A DNA stretch of 34,739 bases from Nitratireductor indicus C115 (GTDB lineage Bacteria; Pseudomonadota; Alphaproteobacteria; Rhizobiales; Rhizobiaceae), in the NCBI RefSeq assembly GCF_000300515.1, contig NZ_AMSI01000022.1:1-34739 (forward strand), in the 5' to 3' direction. How positions within the stretch are numbered: the stretch's first letter is position 1; the number at the start of each line of letters is the position of its first letter. The notes under the pieces are model-generated. The model worked only from the letters and a program-made list of their open reading frames with translations. It was not told where the DNA came from and ran no database searches. Positions 15,525 to 23,742 of the stretch are shown piece after piece. The position numbers and the translations under genes are program-made.

Positions 15525-17102
15525 ATGGAACTGAACATCGTCGACCTGTCGCGACTGCAATTCGCCATCACCGCGCTGTACCACTTCCTTTTCGTGCCGC
15601 TCACCATCGGCCTGTCGATCCTGATGGCGATAATGGAGACGGTCTACGTCATGACCGGCCGTGACATATGGCGCCAGATGACCAAGTTCTGGGGCACCCT
15701 GTTCGGTATCAACTTCGTGCTCGGTGTCGCCACCGGCATCGTGATGGAGTTCCAGTTCGGCATGAACTGGAGCTACTACAGCCACTATGTCGGCGATATA
15801 TTCGGCGCGCCGCTGGCCATCGAAGGCCTGATGGCCTTCTTCCTTGAAGCCACCTTCGTCGGCCTGTTCTTCTTCGGATGGGACAAGCTGTCGAAGCTCG
15901 GACACCTCGCCGCGACATGGGCCGTGGCGCTCGGCTCCAACTTTTCCGCCCTGTGGATCCTCATTGCTAACGGATGGATGCAGAACCCGGTCGGATCCGT
16001 CTTCAACCCGCAGACCATGCGCATGGAGGTGGAGGACTTCTACGCCGTACTTTTCAACCCCGTTGCGCAGGCCAAGTTCGTTCACACCGTGTCGGCGGGC
16101 TATGTCGTTGCATCCATTTTCGTTCTGGGCGTCTCGGCGTGGTATCTGCTGAAGGGCCGACACATCGCGCTCGCCAAGCGCTCGATGACCGTCGCGGCTT
16201 CGTTCGGACTGGCCTCGTCGCTATCGGTCGTGGTGCTGGGCGACGAAAGCGGGTATCTCTCCACCGAACACCAGAAGATGAAGCTCGCGGCCATCGAGGC
16301 GATGTGGCACACTGAGCCGGCCCCGGCCGCCTTCACAATCGTCGGCCTGCCCGATCAGGCCGAGCGTAAGACTTATTACTCCGTCCAGGTTCCATGGGTC
16401 ATGGGCCTGATTGGCACCCGCTCGCTGACAACGGAAATTCCCGGTATCCACGAACTAGTCGAACTGGCCGAGATGCGGATCCGGCAGGGCATCATGGCTT
16501 TTGATGCACTCCAGTCGATCCGAGAGGCCGGCAGCAGCGCGGCCATACCCGCCGACGTCGCTGACCGTTTTGAGGATACCGGCCACTATCTCGGCTACGC
16601 GCTGCTGTTGCGGCCCTACCTCGATGACCCGCGCGAGGCGACGGATGAACAGATCACCCAGGCTGCGTGGGATACGGTTCCCAATGTTCCGACGTTGTTC
16701 TGGTCCTTCCGGATCATGGTCGGGCTCGGGATGTTCTTCATCGTCCTCACGGCCACCTTCTTCTACCTGTCGGCGCGCCACCAGCTCGATCGCTATCCGT
16801 GGCTGTTGAAAGTCGCCGTCTTCTCGATCCCGCTGCCGTGGATTGCAGCCGAGGCGGGGTGGATCGTCGCCGAGGTCGGGCGCCAGCCATGGGTGATCGA
16901 GGGCGTTCTGCCAACGGCCGCCGCCGTCTCCGATCTGGGCGCGACGACAGTGCTGTTCACCATCGCCGGCTTCGCGGCCATCTACACCGTGCTGTTCATC
17001 ATCGAGATGACGCTGATGCTCGCCGCGATCCGCAAAGGCCCCGAAGAAGACCACGAGCCGGAGCAGAAACTCCTGGCCGAAGCGCTCAAACCCGCGGAGT
17101 GA
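15525..17102 (+). CDS. cydA: Cytochrome bd ubiquinol oxidase subunit I
   Basis: 525 residues, full length. Heme ligands can be placed by homology: His20 (TALYHFLF, b595), His187 ([12 protein letters not shown]) and Met398 ([10 protein letters not shown]), the b558 pair. The quinol (Q) loop is long, including the segment around [18 protein letters not shown] and [12 protein letters not shown], as in the E. coli L-type enzyme rather than the short-loop CIO type. [18 protein letters not shown] is the conserved GRQPW signature. The enzyme oxidises quinol and reduces oxygen at high affinity without pumping protons, and resists sulfide, NO and some metal stress. GGAG lies 8 bases before the ATG. 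Confidence 0.96.
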   Translation: MELNIVDLSRLQFAITALYHFLFVPLTIGLSILMAIMETVYVMTGRDIWRQMTKFWGTLFGINFVLGVATGIVMEFQFGMNWSYYSHYVGDIFGAPLAIEGLMAFFLEATFVGLFFFGWDKLSKLGHLAATWAVALGSNFSALWILIANGWMQNPVGSVFNPQTMRMEVEDFYAVLFNPVAQAKFVHTVSAGYVVASIFVLGVSAWYLLKGRHIALAKRSMTVAASFGLASSLSVVVLGDESGYLSTEHQKMKLAAIEAMWHTEPAPAAFTIVGLPDQAERKTYYSVQVPWVMGLIGTRSLTTEIPGIHELVELAEMRIRQGIMAFDALQSIREAGSSAAIPADVADRFEDTGHYLGYALLLRPYLDDPREATDEQITQAAWDTVPNVPTLFWSFRIMVGLGMFFIVLTATFFYLSARHQLDRYPWLLKVAVFSIPLPWIAAEAGWIVAEVGRQPWVIEGVLPTAAAVSDLGATTVLFTIAGFAAIYTVLFIIEMTLMLAAIRKGPEEDHEPEQKLLAEALKPAE

Positions 17103-17107
17103 CCATC

Positions 17108-18265
17108 ATGATCCTGCACGAACTCATCGACTACGAGACCCTGCGCCTGATCTGGTGGATGCTGCTGGGCATCCTCATCATCGGCTTCGCTGTGATGGAC
17201 GGCTTCGACCTCGGCACCCAGACGTTGCTGCCCTTCGTGGCACGCACCGATATGGAGCGCCGCGTCGTCATCAACGCCGTCGGCCCGGTCTGGGAAGGCA
17301 ATCAGGTCTGGCTCATCCTCGGCGGCGGCGCGATCTTCGCCGCATGGCCGCCGCTCTATGCGGTGTCTTTCTCCGGCTTCTATCTCGCGATGTTCGCCAT
17401 CCTCGCCGCTCTCATCCTGCGCCCGGTCGGCTTCAAGTACCGGTCGAAGCGCGACAGCCAGCGCTGGCGTGACGGCTGGGACTGGGCGCTCTTCGTGGGC
17501 GGGATCGTGCCGGCGCTTATCTTCGGCATCGCCGTCGGCAACGTGCTTCAGGGCGTGCCTTTCCGGCTCGGTCCCGATCTGCGCATCTTCTATGACGGCA
17601 CCACCCTGTTCGAACTGCTCAACCCGTTCGCGCTGCTCTGCGGCCTGCTCTCCGTCGTCATGCTGACGATGCACGGCGCGTCGTGGCTGGTGCTCAAGAC
17701 CAGCGGCGCAGTCGCCGACCGCGCCCGTCGCTTCGGCACATTCGCCGCGACGGGCACGATCATTTTGTTCGCGCTCGGTGGCCTTTGGGTCGCAACCGGC
17801 ATCGATGGTTTCCGTTTCGTCTCGGAGGTCGTCACCGACGGCCCATCCAACCCGCTCACCAAGACGGTCGAGCAGGGTGCCGGTTTCTGGTTCACCAACT
17901 ACACCGCCCATCCATGGATGATTGCCGCACCCGCCCTCGGCTTTGCCGGCGCGCTGCTGGCGCTGGGGTTCCTGGCTCTGCGCCGCGAATTGCTGACGCT
18001 GCTGTCGAGCGGCCTGTCGGTGCTCGGAATCATCGCCACTGTCGGTCTGGCGATGTTTCCTTTCATCCTACCCTCCTCGATAGACCCGCGCTCCAGCCTC
18101 ACTGTCTGGGACGCCTCGTCCAGCCACCTGACGCTGTTCATCATGCTGCTCTCGACAGGAATCTTTCTGCCGATCATCGCGCTCTACACCACGTGGGTCT
18201 ACCGCGTGCTGTGGGGGAAGGTGGACGAAAAGCAGATCATCGACGGCTCCGGCCACGCCTATTGA
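17108..18265 (+). CDS. cydB: Cytochrome bd ubiquinol oxidase subunit II
   Basis: 385 residues from the ATG 5 bases after the cydA stop; a much longer open frame upstream is only an overlap with cydA. Starts [20 protein letters not shown], the normal CydB opening, with [19 protein letters not shown], then [25 protein letters not shown], and a C-terminal [17 protein letters not shown]. Eight to nine membrane segments. It partners CydA and supports heme binding. An imperfect palindrome follows the stop, then cydX. Confidence 0.96.
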   Translation: MILHELIDYETLRLIWWMLLGILIIGFAVMDGFDLGTQTLLPFVARTDMERRVVINAVGPVWEGNQVWLILGGGAIFAAWPPLYAVSFSGFYLAMFAILAALILRPVGFKYRSKRDSQRWRDGWDWALFVGGIVPALIFGIAVGNVLQGVPFRLGPDLRIFYDGTTLFELLNPFALLCGLLSVVMLTMHGASWLVLKTSGAVADRARRFGTFAATGTIILFALGGLWVATGIDGFRFVSEVVTDGPSNPLTKTVEQGAGFWFTNYTAHPWMIAAPALGFAGALLALGFLALRRELLTLLSSGLSVLGIIATVGLAMFPFILPSSIDPRSSLTVWDASSSHLTLFIMLLSTGIFLPIIALYTTWVYRVLWGKVDEKQIIDGSGHAY

Positions 18266-18270
18266 GGCGC

Positions 18271-18313
18271 ATCGGGCCGAAAAGCGGGAAACCGATTTTC
18301 GGTTGAACCCGAT
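18271..18313. repeat. Rhizobial-type intergenic palindrome between cydB and cydX
   Basis: Nested inverted repeats: ATCGGG at 18271-18276 pairs with CCCGAT at 18308-18313, and CCGAAAA at 18277-18283 pairs with TTTTCGG at 18296-18302. The core (CCGAAAAGCGGGAAACCGAT) resembles a palindromic unit scattered between genes in Rhizobiales. It could attenuate transcription or protect the cydAB mRNA and lower cydX output. Confidence 0.6.
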
Positions 18314-18340
18314 ACGCAAGCAAAAGAAAGGAGAACCATC

Positions 18341-18439
18341 ATGTGGTATTTCGCCTGGCTGCTCGGCCTGCCGCTCGCCGCTGCCTTCGCCGTCCTTAAC
18401 GCCATGTGGTACGAATTGATGGAAGACAATGAGAAATAG
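18341..18439 (+). CDS. cydX: Cytochrome bd small subunit CydX
   Basis: 32-residue protein with the family signature MWYFAWLLGLPLAAAFAVLN, one transmembrane helix and the ending WYELMEDNEK. CydX/YbgT binds the CydAB complex and stabilises its heme d/b595 site. AAAGGAG stands 7 bases before the ATG, a better site than most in the operon. It ends the cyd operon. Confidence 0.93.
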   Translation: MWYFAWLLGLPLAAAFAVLNAMWYELMEDNEK

Positions 18440-18529
18440 GATGCATCGTCTTGAACGACTTTACCAGTCAGCGCCGATTAAGTCCCGGCGGAATTATGAG
18501 GAAATATGCGCAGTGCGAAAGCGCACAAC

Positions 18530-19228
18530 CTAGAGATATCTAGCAAGCGGTATAATGATGCCCAACATGATCGGCTGGTGCAGCAGGTAAATTGTCAAAC
18601 TGTGCCGGCCCATACAGGCCAGCGCGTTGCCGGGCCGACCGACCGGCACGAGGCGGTCGAGCGCGTATTCTTTCCCTTTGTCGACCAGAACTTTTGCGCC
18701 GGACATACCGATGAAAGTAATGCCAACCCACGGGAAGATCGGCACGAAATCGTTGCTCGGCGGAACGCTTTGCGCAAATCCGATCCAGGCAAGCCATCGT
18801 GTGTCAAAGAGTTCCGACTGCCATAAGGAAGGAGCCGCCAGCATGGCAAGGCCAAAAGCAAGACTTAGCCACCAAGGCGTGCGCTGGAATAATGTACCAA
18901 CTAAGGTCGCAACGGCAATCGCATGCAAGATGCCAAAGTAAATGAACGTTGCTGGAAAGGCATACCATGTAACCAGTGTAATGGCCGCGGCCGCGACGCC
19001 AATTTTCGCAAGGCGACGCAGATAGGCACTCGGCCGGAACGGAGAGCGAGAGGATAAGGCAAGGCTGATCCCGACCAGCATCATGAAGCTTCCGGCTAGA
19101 ACACGCCCAAAGCCGAGCCAGAGTGGATGGTATGCGACACCTGAAATGAAACCAGTAAATTCGAGGTCCCACACAAAGTGGAACAGCACTACGCCGGCAA
19201 TTGCCAGACCGCGCCACGCATCGACCAT
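18530..19228 (-). CDS. DUF1624 (heparan-alpha-glucosaminide N-acetyltransferase-like) membrane protein
   Basis: 232 residues from the ATG at 19228. DUF1624 pattern: VDAWRGLAIAGVVLFHFVWD at the start with the conserved Asp, Arg and His, then HPLWLGFGRVLAGSFMMLVG, LHAIAVATLVGTLF and the C-terminal GRHSLTIYLLHQPIM. About seven to eight hydrophobic segments. The family resembles acyltransferases that move an acyl group across the membrane; the substrate here is unknown, possibly an envelope glycan. In-frame codons continue upstream (RRSDIETIARVY) and the only strong ribosome site (GAGGAG) stands 7 bases before an in-frame ATC, so a longer product from a rare start is possible. Driven by the MerR-type promoter at 19279-19309. 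Confidence 0.82.
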   Translation of the reverse strand: MVDAWRGLAIAGVVLFHFVWDLEFTGFISGVAYHPLWLGFGRVLAGSFMMLVGISLALSSRSPFRPSAYLRRLAKIGVAAAAITLVTWYAFPATFIYFGILHAIAVATLVGTLFQRTPWWLSLAFGLAMLAAPSLWQSELFDTRWLAWIGFAQSVPPSNDFVPIFPWVGITFIGMSGAKVLVDKGKEYALDRLVPVGRPGNALACMGRHSLTIYLLHQPIMLGIIIPLARYL

Positions 19229-19278
19229 ATAAACACGGGCTATTGTCTCGATATCGCTTCTCCTCTCCGCAAAAACAT

Positions 19279-19309
19279 TTTGTAAGAGCTCATCCCGCTA
19301 GAGGGTCAA
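19279..19309 (-). promoter_or_regulatory. MerR-type promoter of the DUF1624 gene
   Basis: Minus strand: -35 TTGACC (19309-19304), 19-bp spacer (19303-19285) starting CTCTAGCGGGATGAG, and -10 TACAAA (19284-19279). It mirrors the ccdA promoter. Confidence 0.78.
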
Positions 19310-19352
19310 GATGTCGCTGCTTCAGCGCATTGACCCTCTAGCGGGATGAGCT
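19287..19352. repeat. Perfect 23-bp inverted repeat carrying two divergent promoters
   Basis: 19287-19309 is the exact reverse complement of 19330-19352, with a 20-base spacer. Each arm covers one complete -35 box plus operator, so two regulator dimers could bind face to face. The exact identity implies strong selection or recent duplication. Confidence 0.85.
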
Positions 19353-19360
19353 TGTATACG
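19330..19360 (+). promoter_or_regulatory. MerR-type promoter of ccdA (leaderless)
   Basis: -35 TTGACC (19330-19335), 19-bp spacer (19336-19354) and -10 TATACG (19355-19360). The ATG of ccdA is at 19366, 5 bases after the -10, where transcription should begin; the message would be leaderless. Confidence 0.8.
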
Positions 19361-19365
19361 CGGGC

Positions 19366-20103
19366 ATGGAATTCGAGATCTCAAATATCGGCGTGGTGGC
19401 GGCGATCGCTGCCGGTGCCATTTCCTTCCTGTCGCCCTGCGTGCTTCCGCTGGTGCCGGGCTATGTGTCGTTTATAGCCGGCAACTCCACCCGGGCTGAA
19501 CGCAGCGATCCGGACAACAAAATGTCCGTCGCCTGGCTGAGTATATGTTTCATCCTTGGTTTCTCGACGGTGTTCGTCGTACTGGGAGCTGGAGCCACCG
19601 CCCTTGGCCAGTCGCTTCGCGCCTACAGTTACGAAGCCGGCATCATCGGCGGTGTCATTGTCACAATCTTCGGCCTTTTCACCACCGGGCTTCTGCGGCT
19701 GCCCATGCTGCAAAGGGACGTCCGCTACCACGGCAGCCTGTTAACGGGCGGGCCGACAGGCGCATATCTGCTTGGTCTGGCATTTGCGTTCGGCTGGACG
19801 CCTTGCATCGGCCCTATTCTCGGAGCGATACTGACAGTCAGCGCTGTGTCGGCAACGGCACTGGATGGTGTCGCGCTCCTGGCTCTCTACTCTCTCGGGC
19901 TGGGAATACCTTTCTTTCTGGCCGCGCTTTTCACAGATCGACTGATTGCATTCCTTCCCAGCCTACGTAAGACCGGGCGAGCGCTGCAGGTGACCGCTGG
20001 CGTCATCATGATCATCATGGGCCTTGCCATGGTGAGCGGCTACATGACCTGGTTCGCATTCTGGCTGCTGGAGAAGTTTCCGGTTTTCGGGTCAATAGGC
20101 TGA
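19366..20103 (+). CDS. ccdA: Cytochrome c biogenesis / thiol electron carrier CcdA
   Basis: 245 residues, six membrane segments, typical CcdA length. The two redox cysteines are Cys25 (ISFLSPCVLPLVPGY) and Cys147 (FGWTPCIGPILGA), each in its proline-rich family motif. CcdA takes electrons from cytoplasmic thioredoxin and hands them to periplasmic thioredoxin-like partners, for cytochrome c maturation or disulfide reduction. No Shine-Dalgarno site exists and the promoter -10 ends 5 bases before the ATG, so the transcript is likely leaderless. A DsbA-family protein with the same promoter type (8135) is a candidate partner, although CPHC is more often oxidising. Converges on the CDF gene. Confidence 0.92.
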   Translation: MEFEISNIGVVAAIAAGAISFLSPCVLPLVPGYVSFIAGNSTRAERSDPDNKMSVAWLSICFILGFSTVFVVLGAGATALGQSLRAYSYEAGIIGGVIVTIFGLFTTGLLRLPMLQRDVRYHGSLLTGGPTGAYLLGLAFAFGWTPCIGPILGAILTVSAVSATALDGVALLALYSLGLGIPFFLAALFTDRLIAFLPSLRKTGRALQVTAGVIMIIMGLAMVSGYMTWFAFWLLEKFPVFGSIG

Positions 20104-20133
20104 AAATCTGTCAATCGCGCGAACCTCGAAAGT

Positions 20134-21051
20134 TTAGACCGGCCCGGATCGACGAAGGGCTCCGCGGGGATCGACCTGAACGGTCACATGATCGATCGCG
20201 TAGCGCTCCTTCAGCCAGGCCGTTATTACAGACGGCAACTGAAGCGGATCGCCATCCATTGCCGGCGTGACATGGACCGTCGCGACTACAGTGTCGTCCG
20301 TCAGCGTCCACGCGTGAAAGTGCCCTGCCTCCTCGACGAGCGGCAACTTGCTGAGTTCCAGTTCAACGTTGCGGGCATCCAGCCCGCGAGGCACCGCCTG
20401 CAGAAGCACCCGGATCGACTCGCTCACCAGAGTCCAGGCTGAACGAACGACAAGCAGCGCCACCAGAACCGAAAGGATCGGATCGAGCACCGTCCAACCC
20501 GTCAGCATAATGCCGATGGCGGCAGCGATGGCTCCCACAGATCCCAGTAGATCGCCGACGACATGGAGGAAGGCTCCGCGAAGGTTACTATCACCTTGGG
20601 AGCCGCGCACGAGAATCCAGGCTCCCCCCAGATTGACCAGTAACCCTATAGTTGCGACAATGAGCATGGGACCCGCGAGAATTTCGATAGGCTGGTTGAT
20701 CCGGCCAACAGCTTCCCACGCGATCCAGGCAACCAGAAGAAGCAGACTCGCCCCGTTTGCGAGCGCGGCAAGGACGCGCACGCGGTGGAATCCGTAGGTC
20801 CGGCTATTGTCCGGAGGCCGCCTCGCTACCCGATAGGCAATGAGCGCAAGAAGTAGTGCTGCCGCGTCCGACACCATGTGACCGGAGTCCGCGATCAGTG
20901 CGAGCGAACCGGAGAGCCAACCGCCGATTGCCTGCACAGCGGCGTAACCGGCAGTGAAGATGAAGACGAGCCGAATACGCCGCTCATTGCCGGCTGCCAC
21001 TGCCGTTCCGTGATCATGCCCGTCATTCGCCCCGTGGATTTGCGAATTCAT
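20134..21051 (-). CDS. Cation diffusion facilitator (CDF) metal exporter, CzcD/ZitB-like
   Basis: 305 residues. His-rich N-terminus (HGANDGHDHG), six membrane segments and both CDF metal-site pairs: HxxxD-type in LIADSGHMVSDAAALLL and in GAFLHVVGDLLGSVG. The cytoplasmic C-terminal domain starts near DARNVELELSKLPLVEEAGH and contains HFHAWTLTDDTVVATVHV. Proton-driven export of Zn, Cd or Co from the cytoplasm; the His/Asp pairs favour Zn/Cd. CTGGAGA lies directly before the ATG. A perfect dyad lies 25-40 bases upstream. It converges with ccdA (30 bases between stops). Confidence 0.92.
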   Translation of the reverse strand: MNSQIHGANDGHDHGTAVAAGNERRIRLVFIFTAGYAAVQAIGGWLSGSLALIADSGHMVSDAAALLLALIAYRVARRPPDNSRTYGFHRVRVLAALANGASLLLLVAWIAWEAVGRINQPIEILAGPMLIVATIGLLVNLGGAWILVRGSQGDSNLRGAFLHVVGDLLGSVGAIAAAIGIMLTGWTVLDPILSVLVALLVVRSAWTLVSESIRVLLQAVPRGLDARNVELELSKLPLVEEAGHFHAWTLTDDTVVATVHVTPAMDGDPLQLPSVITAWLKERYAIDHVTVQVDPRGALRRSGPV

Positions 21052-21075
21052 TCTCCAGGTCCCCTCCAGGGTCTC

Positions 21076-21091
21076 ACTTCCGGTTGGAAGT
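21076..21091. promoter_or_regulatory. Perfect dyad upstream of the CDF gene
   Basis: ACTTCCGGTTGGAAGT: 6-bp arms (ACTTCC and GGAAGT) around GGTT, 25 bases before the CDF start. It resembles a metalloregulator operator (MerR or ArsR type), but differs from the CTCTAG boxes elsewhere and no convincing 19-bp-spaced -35/-10 pair was found around it. Confidence 0.5.
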
Positions 21092-21180
21092 TAAATTCGG
21101 CTTCAACCGGGGATGATACTCATCTGAACTGTATATAACGCGAACGTTCCGCGCGCAGACTCGTCCTACTGAATTCTATG

Positions 21181-21195
21181 CGGTCTCTTAGACCG
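21181..21195 (-). terminator. Hairpin overlapping the mntH stop codon
   Basis: CGGTCT-CTT-AGACCG, a perfect 6-bp stem with a 3-base loop that includes the mntH TAA. It lacks a T-run afterwards, so it is a candidate terminator or mRNA 3' stabiliser. Confidence 0.4.
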
Positions 21196-22474
21196 TCAGA
21201 AACGGAACGCGGATGCCAAAAACACTCGCAAGCAATGTAAAATTAAGTGCGAGAACGATCGTGGCGCCGACGAACGCAAGCCATTTCGTGGCCGGCCGCA
21301 TGGCGTAACTACCCATCAGATCCCGTCGCGAGGTGAAAATGATCAAAGCGATCATCGGCACGGGTAGGGCAATCGACAAAACGACCTGGCTCATCACCAA
21401 TGCCTGGGTCGGATTGACTCCCATGGCAACGACCACAAAGGCGGGCAGCATTGTCACGAGGCGTCGGAGCCATATCGGGACATGGAAATGCAGAAAGCCC
21501 TGCATGATTGTTTGGCCCGCCATGGTGCCGACCACGGAACTCGAAACGCCCGAGGTAATCAGGGAAACGAGAAACACGGAAGCGGCTGCAGTACCGAGCA
21601 GGGGTGTCAGCATATGGTAGGCGGTCTCGATCTCGGCGACGTCGCTGTTGCCTTGATGAAAGGCGCTTGCGGCCATGATAACCATCGCCATATTCACCAT
21701 GCCTGCGATGGCGAGGGCAACCACAACCTCAATGTTGGAGTAACGCAGTACCTTGCGGCGATCATTCTCGTCCCGGATCCGGACGCGGGACTGAGTGAGG
21801 CTCGAATGCAGGTAGATGGCGTGCGGCATCACCGTAGCGCCGATGATTCCCACTGCGATGGTCAATGCAGCTGCGTCCGGAAGCTGTGGCGTGATCAGAC
21901 CTGTGGCGGCCTCTGTCCAGTCGACAGGGGCTATCACCAGTTCGATAAGGTAACAAAGGCCGATGATCGCGACCATCGAGCCGATGATAAGTTCCATCGG
22001 CCTGAAACCATGCTTCTCGAAGATCAGGATGCCATACGTCACTATGGCCGTGACCCACATGCCCCAGAATATGGGAAGGTCGAAGAGCAGCGCCAGACCG
22101 ATGGCGCCACCGAGAAACTCCGCCAGATCCGTCGCCATGGCCGCCACTTCGCTGATCGCCCACATCACCCACACCACTGGCGCCGGGAACCTGTCACGCG
22201 ACATTTCGGCAAGGTTCTTGCCTGTCACGATGCCGAGGCGGGCGGACAATGCCTGGAAAAGCATGGCGATAAGGTTTGCCAGAAGCACGACCCAGAGCAA
22301 CTGGTACCCATAGCCGGCGCCGGCCTGGATGTTGGTTGCGAAATTGCCCGGATCGACATAGGCGATTGAGGCGATCACTGCCGGTCCGACAAAAAGGAGG
22401 CGGCTGGTAAAGCCGCGCCGCTCACCGGATAGTACCGCAGCCATCCCGTGGCGCGTGCGCTCTGTATCGTACAT
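21188..22474 (-). CDS. mntH: Nramp divalent metal (Mn2+) importer
   Basis: 428 residues, 11-12 membrane segments. Both metal-site motifs are present: YVDPGNFATNI (Asp41 to Asn44) in the first helix and VMPHAIYLHS (Met216-Pro-His218) in the sixth; these bind Mn2+ with proton co-import. KNLAEMSRDRFP and MSQVVLSIALPVPM also fit the family. The promoter (TTGCAC, 16 bases, TATAAA) overlaps a MntR-type box, and mntR is divergent next door, so it should be repressed by manganese. Mn import helps against oxidative and metal stress. Confidence 0.95.
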   Translation of the reverse strand: MYDTERTRHGMAAVLSGERRGFTSRLLFVGPAVIASIAYVDPGNFATNIQAGAGYGYQLLWVVLLANLIAMLFQALSARLGIVTGKNLAEMSRDRFPAPVVWVMWAISEVAAMATDLAEFLGGAIGLALLFDLPIFWGMWVTAIVTYGILIFEKHGFRPMELIIGSMVAIIGLCYLIELVIAPVDWTEAATGLITPQLPDAAALTIAVGIIGATVMPHAIYLHSSLTQSRVRIRDENDRRKVLRYSNIEVVVALAIAGMVNMAMVIMAASAFHQGNSDVAEIETAYHMLTPLLGTAAASVFLVSLITSGVSSSVVGTMAGQTIMQGFLHFHVPIWLRRLVTMLPAFVVVAMGVNPTQALVMSQVVLSIALPVPMIALIIFTSRRDLMGSYAMRPATKWLAFVGATIVLALNFTLLASVFGIRVPFLTV

Positions 22475-22505
22475 GAGGGTATATCCTGATGCGGTTGCAA
22501 CTGGA

Positions 22506-22533
22506 TTTATAGCCTATGCTATATTATGTGCAA
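22506..22533 (-). promoter_or_regulatory. mntH promoter with MntR box
   Basis: Minus strand: -35 TTGCAC (22533-22528), 16-bp spacer, -10 TATAAA (22511-22506). Between and over them lies TATAGC-N4-GCTATA (22508-22523), a perfect dyad placed to block RNA polymerase, typical of MntR control. Confidence 0.78.
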
Positions 22534-22658
22534 TAGGGTAATGATAAGTGCGATGCATGGTCCGGGCGGTCCGTTTGCTAATTCGCGGAAACAATTATAC
22601 CCTTGGCTAACTTTGAGCCTTGCGCCCATCTCTCCGAGCACGCGAATAACTGGTACAG

Positions 22659-23099
22659 ATGACTAAGCCCAACAACTCACCGCCCCGTCCGGCCCAGCAC
22701 GCACGCCGCTTCGCACATGTCCGGGAATGTCAGGCAAGCGCGCTTATCGAAGACTACGTCGAGATGATCGGCGACCTGATTGAAATCAATGGAGAGGCGA
22801 GAATTGCTGACATCGCCGCGCGAATGGGCGTGGCGCAACCTACCGCAACCAAGGCCGTCGCGAGACTGAAACGGCAAGGTTTGGCGACGTCGCGTCCCTA
22901 TCGCGGAATCTTCCTGACCGAGGAAGGCAAGCAGCTTGCCGACCGGGTGCGGTCACGCCACCTCATCGTCGTTCAGTTCCTGGTTGCCCTCGGAGTGCCG
23001 GAGGAAACAGCGGAGATTGACGGCGAAGGCATCGAGCATCACGTGTCGGAACACACTCTGGCAGCGTTCGAGAAGTTCCTGGGAGTGGCCGAACTTTAG
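22659..23099 (+). CDS. mntR: Manganese-responsive regulator MntR (DtxR family)
   Basis: 146 residues. A winged HTH (about 40-100): EDYVEMIGDLIEINGEARIA, then DIAARMGVAQPTATKAVARL and FLTEEGKQLADRVRSRH. The dimerisation and metal part has the DtxR-type GEGIEHHVSEHTLAAFEKFL with Glu and His ligands. No SH3-like third domain, which fits MntR. Under Mn it represses mntH, which is divergent 184 bases away, via the TATAGC dyad. Ribosome site is weak. Confidence 0.92.
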   Translation: MTKPNNSPPRPAQHARRFAHVRECQASALIEDYVEMIGDLIEINGEARIADIAARMGVAQPTATKAVARLKRQGLATSRPYRGIFLTEEGKQLADRVRSRHLIVVQFLVALGVPEETAEIDGEGIEHHVSEHTLAAFEKFLGVAEL

Positions 23100-23148
23100 C
23101 TTTGCGTCACACCCTCCAGCCAACCGCAAGCCTCCGGGACAGCCTGCC

Positions 23149-23634
23149 TCAACCTCGCGGGCGAAGGATGCGGATTAAGACGCTGTCACGCATCACGGCA
23201 TGAATGATTGCCGCGCCGATATGAAGGACGAGCATCGCAAGAATCAGATTCGCACCGAAGACGTGAAGCGGCGCGATGGAGAAAGTGACGTAGCTCGCGA
23301 TGAAGCCGATGGCTGCCTGTCCCAGGAGCACGGCGTAGAAGCCCAGGTGAAGGAGCCGGGCCGCCGCCGCCGTGGGGCTTTCCCGCTTCAGATCCGGCAC
23401 GATCCCATGAGAGCGCCACCGCAGGAACAGCCGCAGCACCATGAGCCCCCCGATCGCCATTCCGGACCAGTTGTGCACCGAGTGAAGCAGCAGGTCGGTC
23501 GGGTCCGGCTGAAGTCCGGCATGCACGGCGTCGTGCGTCCGCCCGATGCTTCCGCCCGTCTGGTACTGGACGAGCACGAGGGCCGCGACGAGCCAGTGCA
23601 GGACAATCTGAATGAGCGAGTAGCCGGGTTTCAT
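23149..23634 (-). CDS. Cytochrome b561-type membrane protein
   Basis: 161 residues, four membrane helices with the heme-ligand histidines of the prokaryotic b561 family: LIQIVLHWLVAALVLVQY (helix 1), LLLHSVHNWSGMAIGGLMVLR (helix 2), LLHLGFYAVLLGQAAIGFI (helix 3) and LILAMLVLHIGAAIIHAVMRD (helix 4). Two b hemes could move electrons between the quinone pool and a periplasmic partner. It lies on the same strand as, and 141 bases after, the multicopper oxidase gene, with a strong terminator between them, so it probably has its own promoter or depends on readthrough. Converges with mntR. Confidence 0.85.
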   Translation of the reverse strand: MKPGYSLIQIVLHWLVAALVLVQYQTGGSIGRTHDAVHAGLQPDPTDLLLHSVHNWSGMAIGGLMVLRLFLRWRSHGIVPDLKRESPTAAAARLLHLGFYAVLLGQAAIGFIASYVTFSIAPLHVFGANLILAMLVLHIGAAIIHAVMRDSVLIRILRPRG

Positions 23635-23742
23635 AGTCGGGTTCTAGCGAAAACGCGTTGAAATCGAATGAACGGAAAGCGCGATCGCATATTCGGCGCC
23701 GGGTTCCGGCCGAGACGCGATCAATCGTGCGATTGCAAGTCT

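Noticed and set aside
15000-16163. 387-codon open frame on the minus strand
   Set aside because: Antisense to the end of cydC and start of cydA, both certain. No recognisable domain.
16667-17107. N-terminal extension of cydB
   Set aside because: The frame is open but lies inside cydA; CydB starts at the ATG 5 bases after the cydA stop, as in the family.
16982-17911. 309-codon minus-strand frame rich in Glu and Arg
   Set aside because: Antisense shadow of cydB; composition typical of reversed GC-rich membrane-protein codons.
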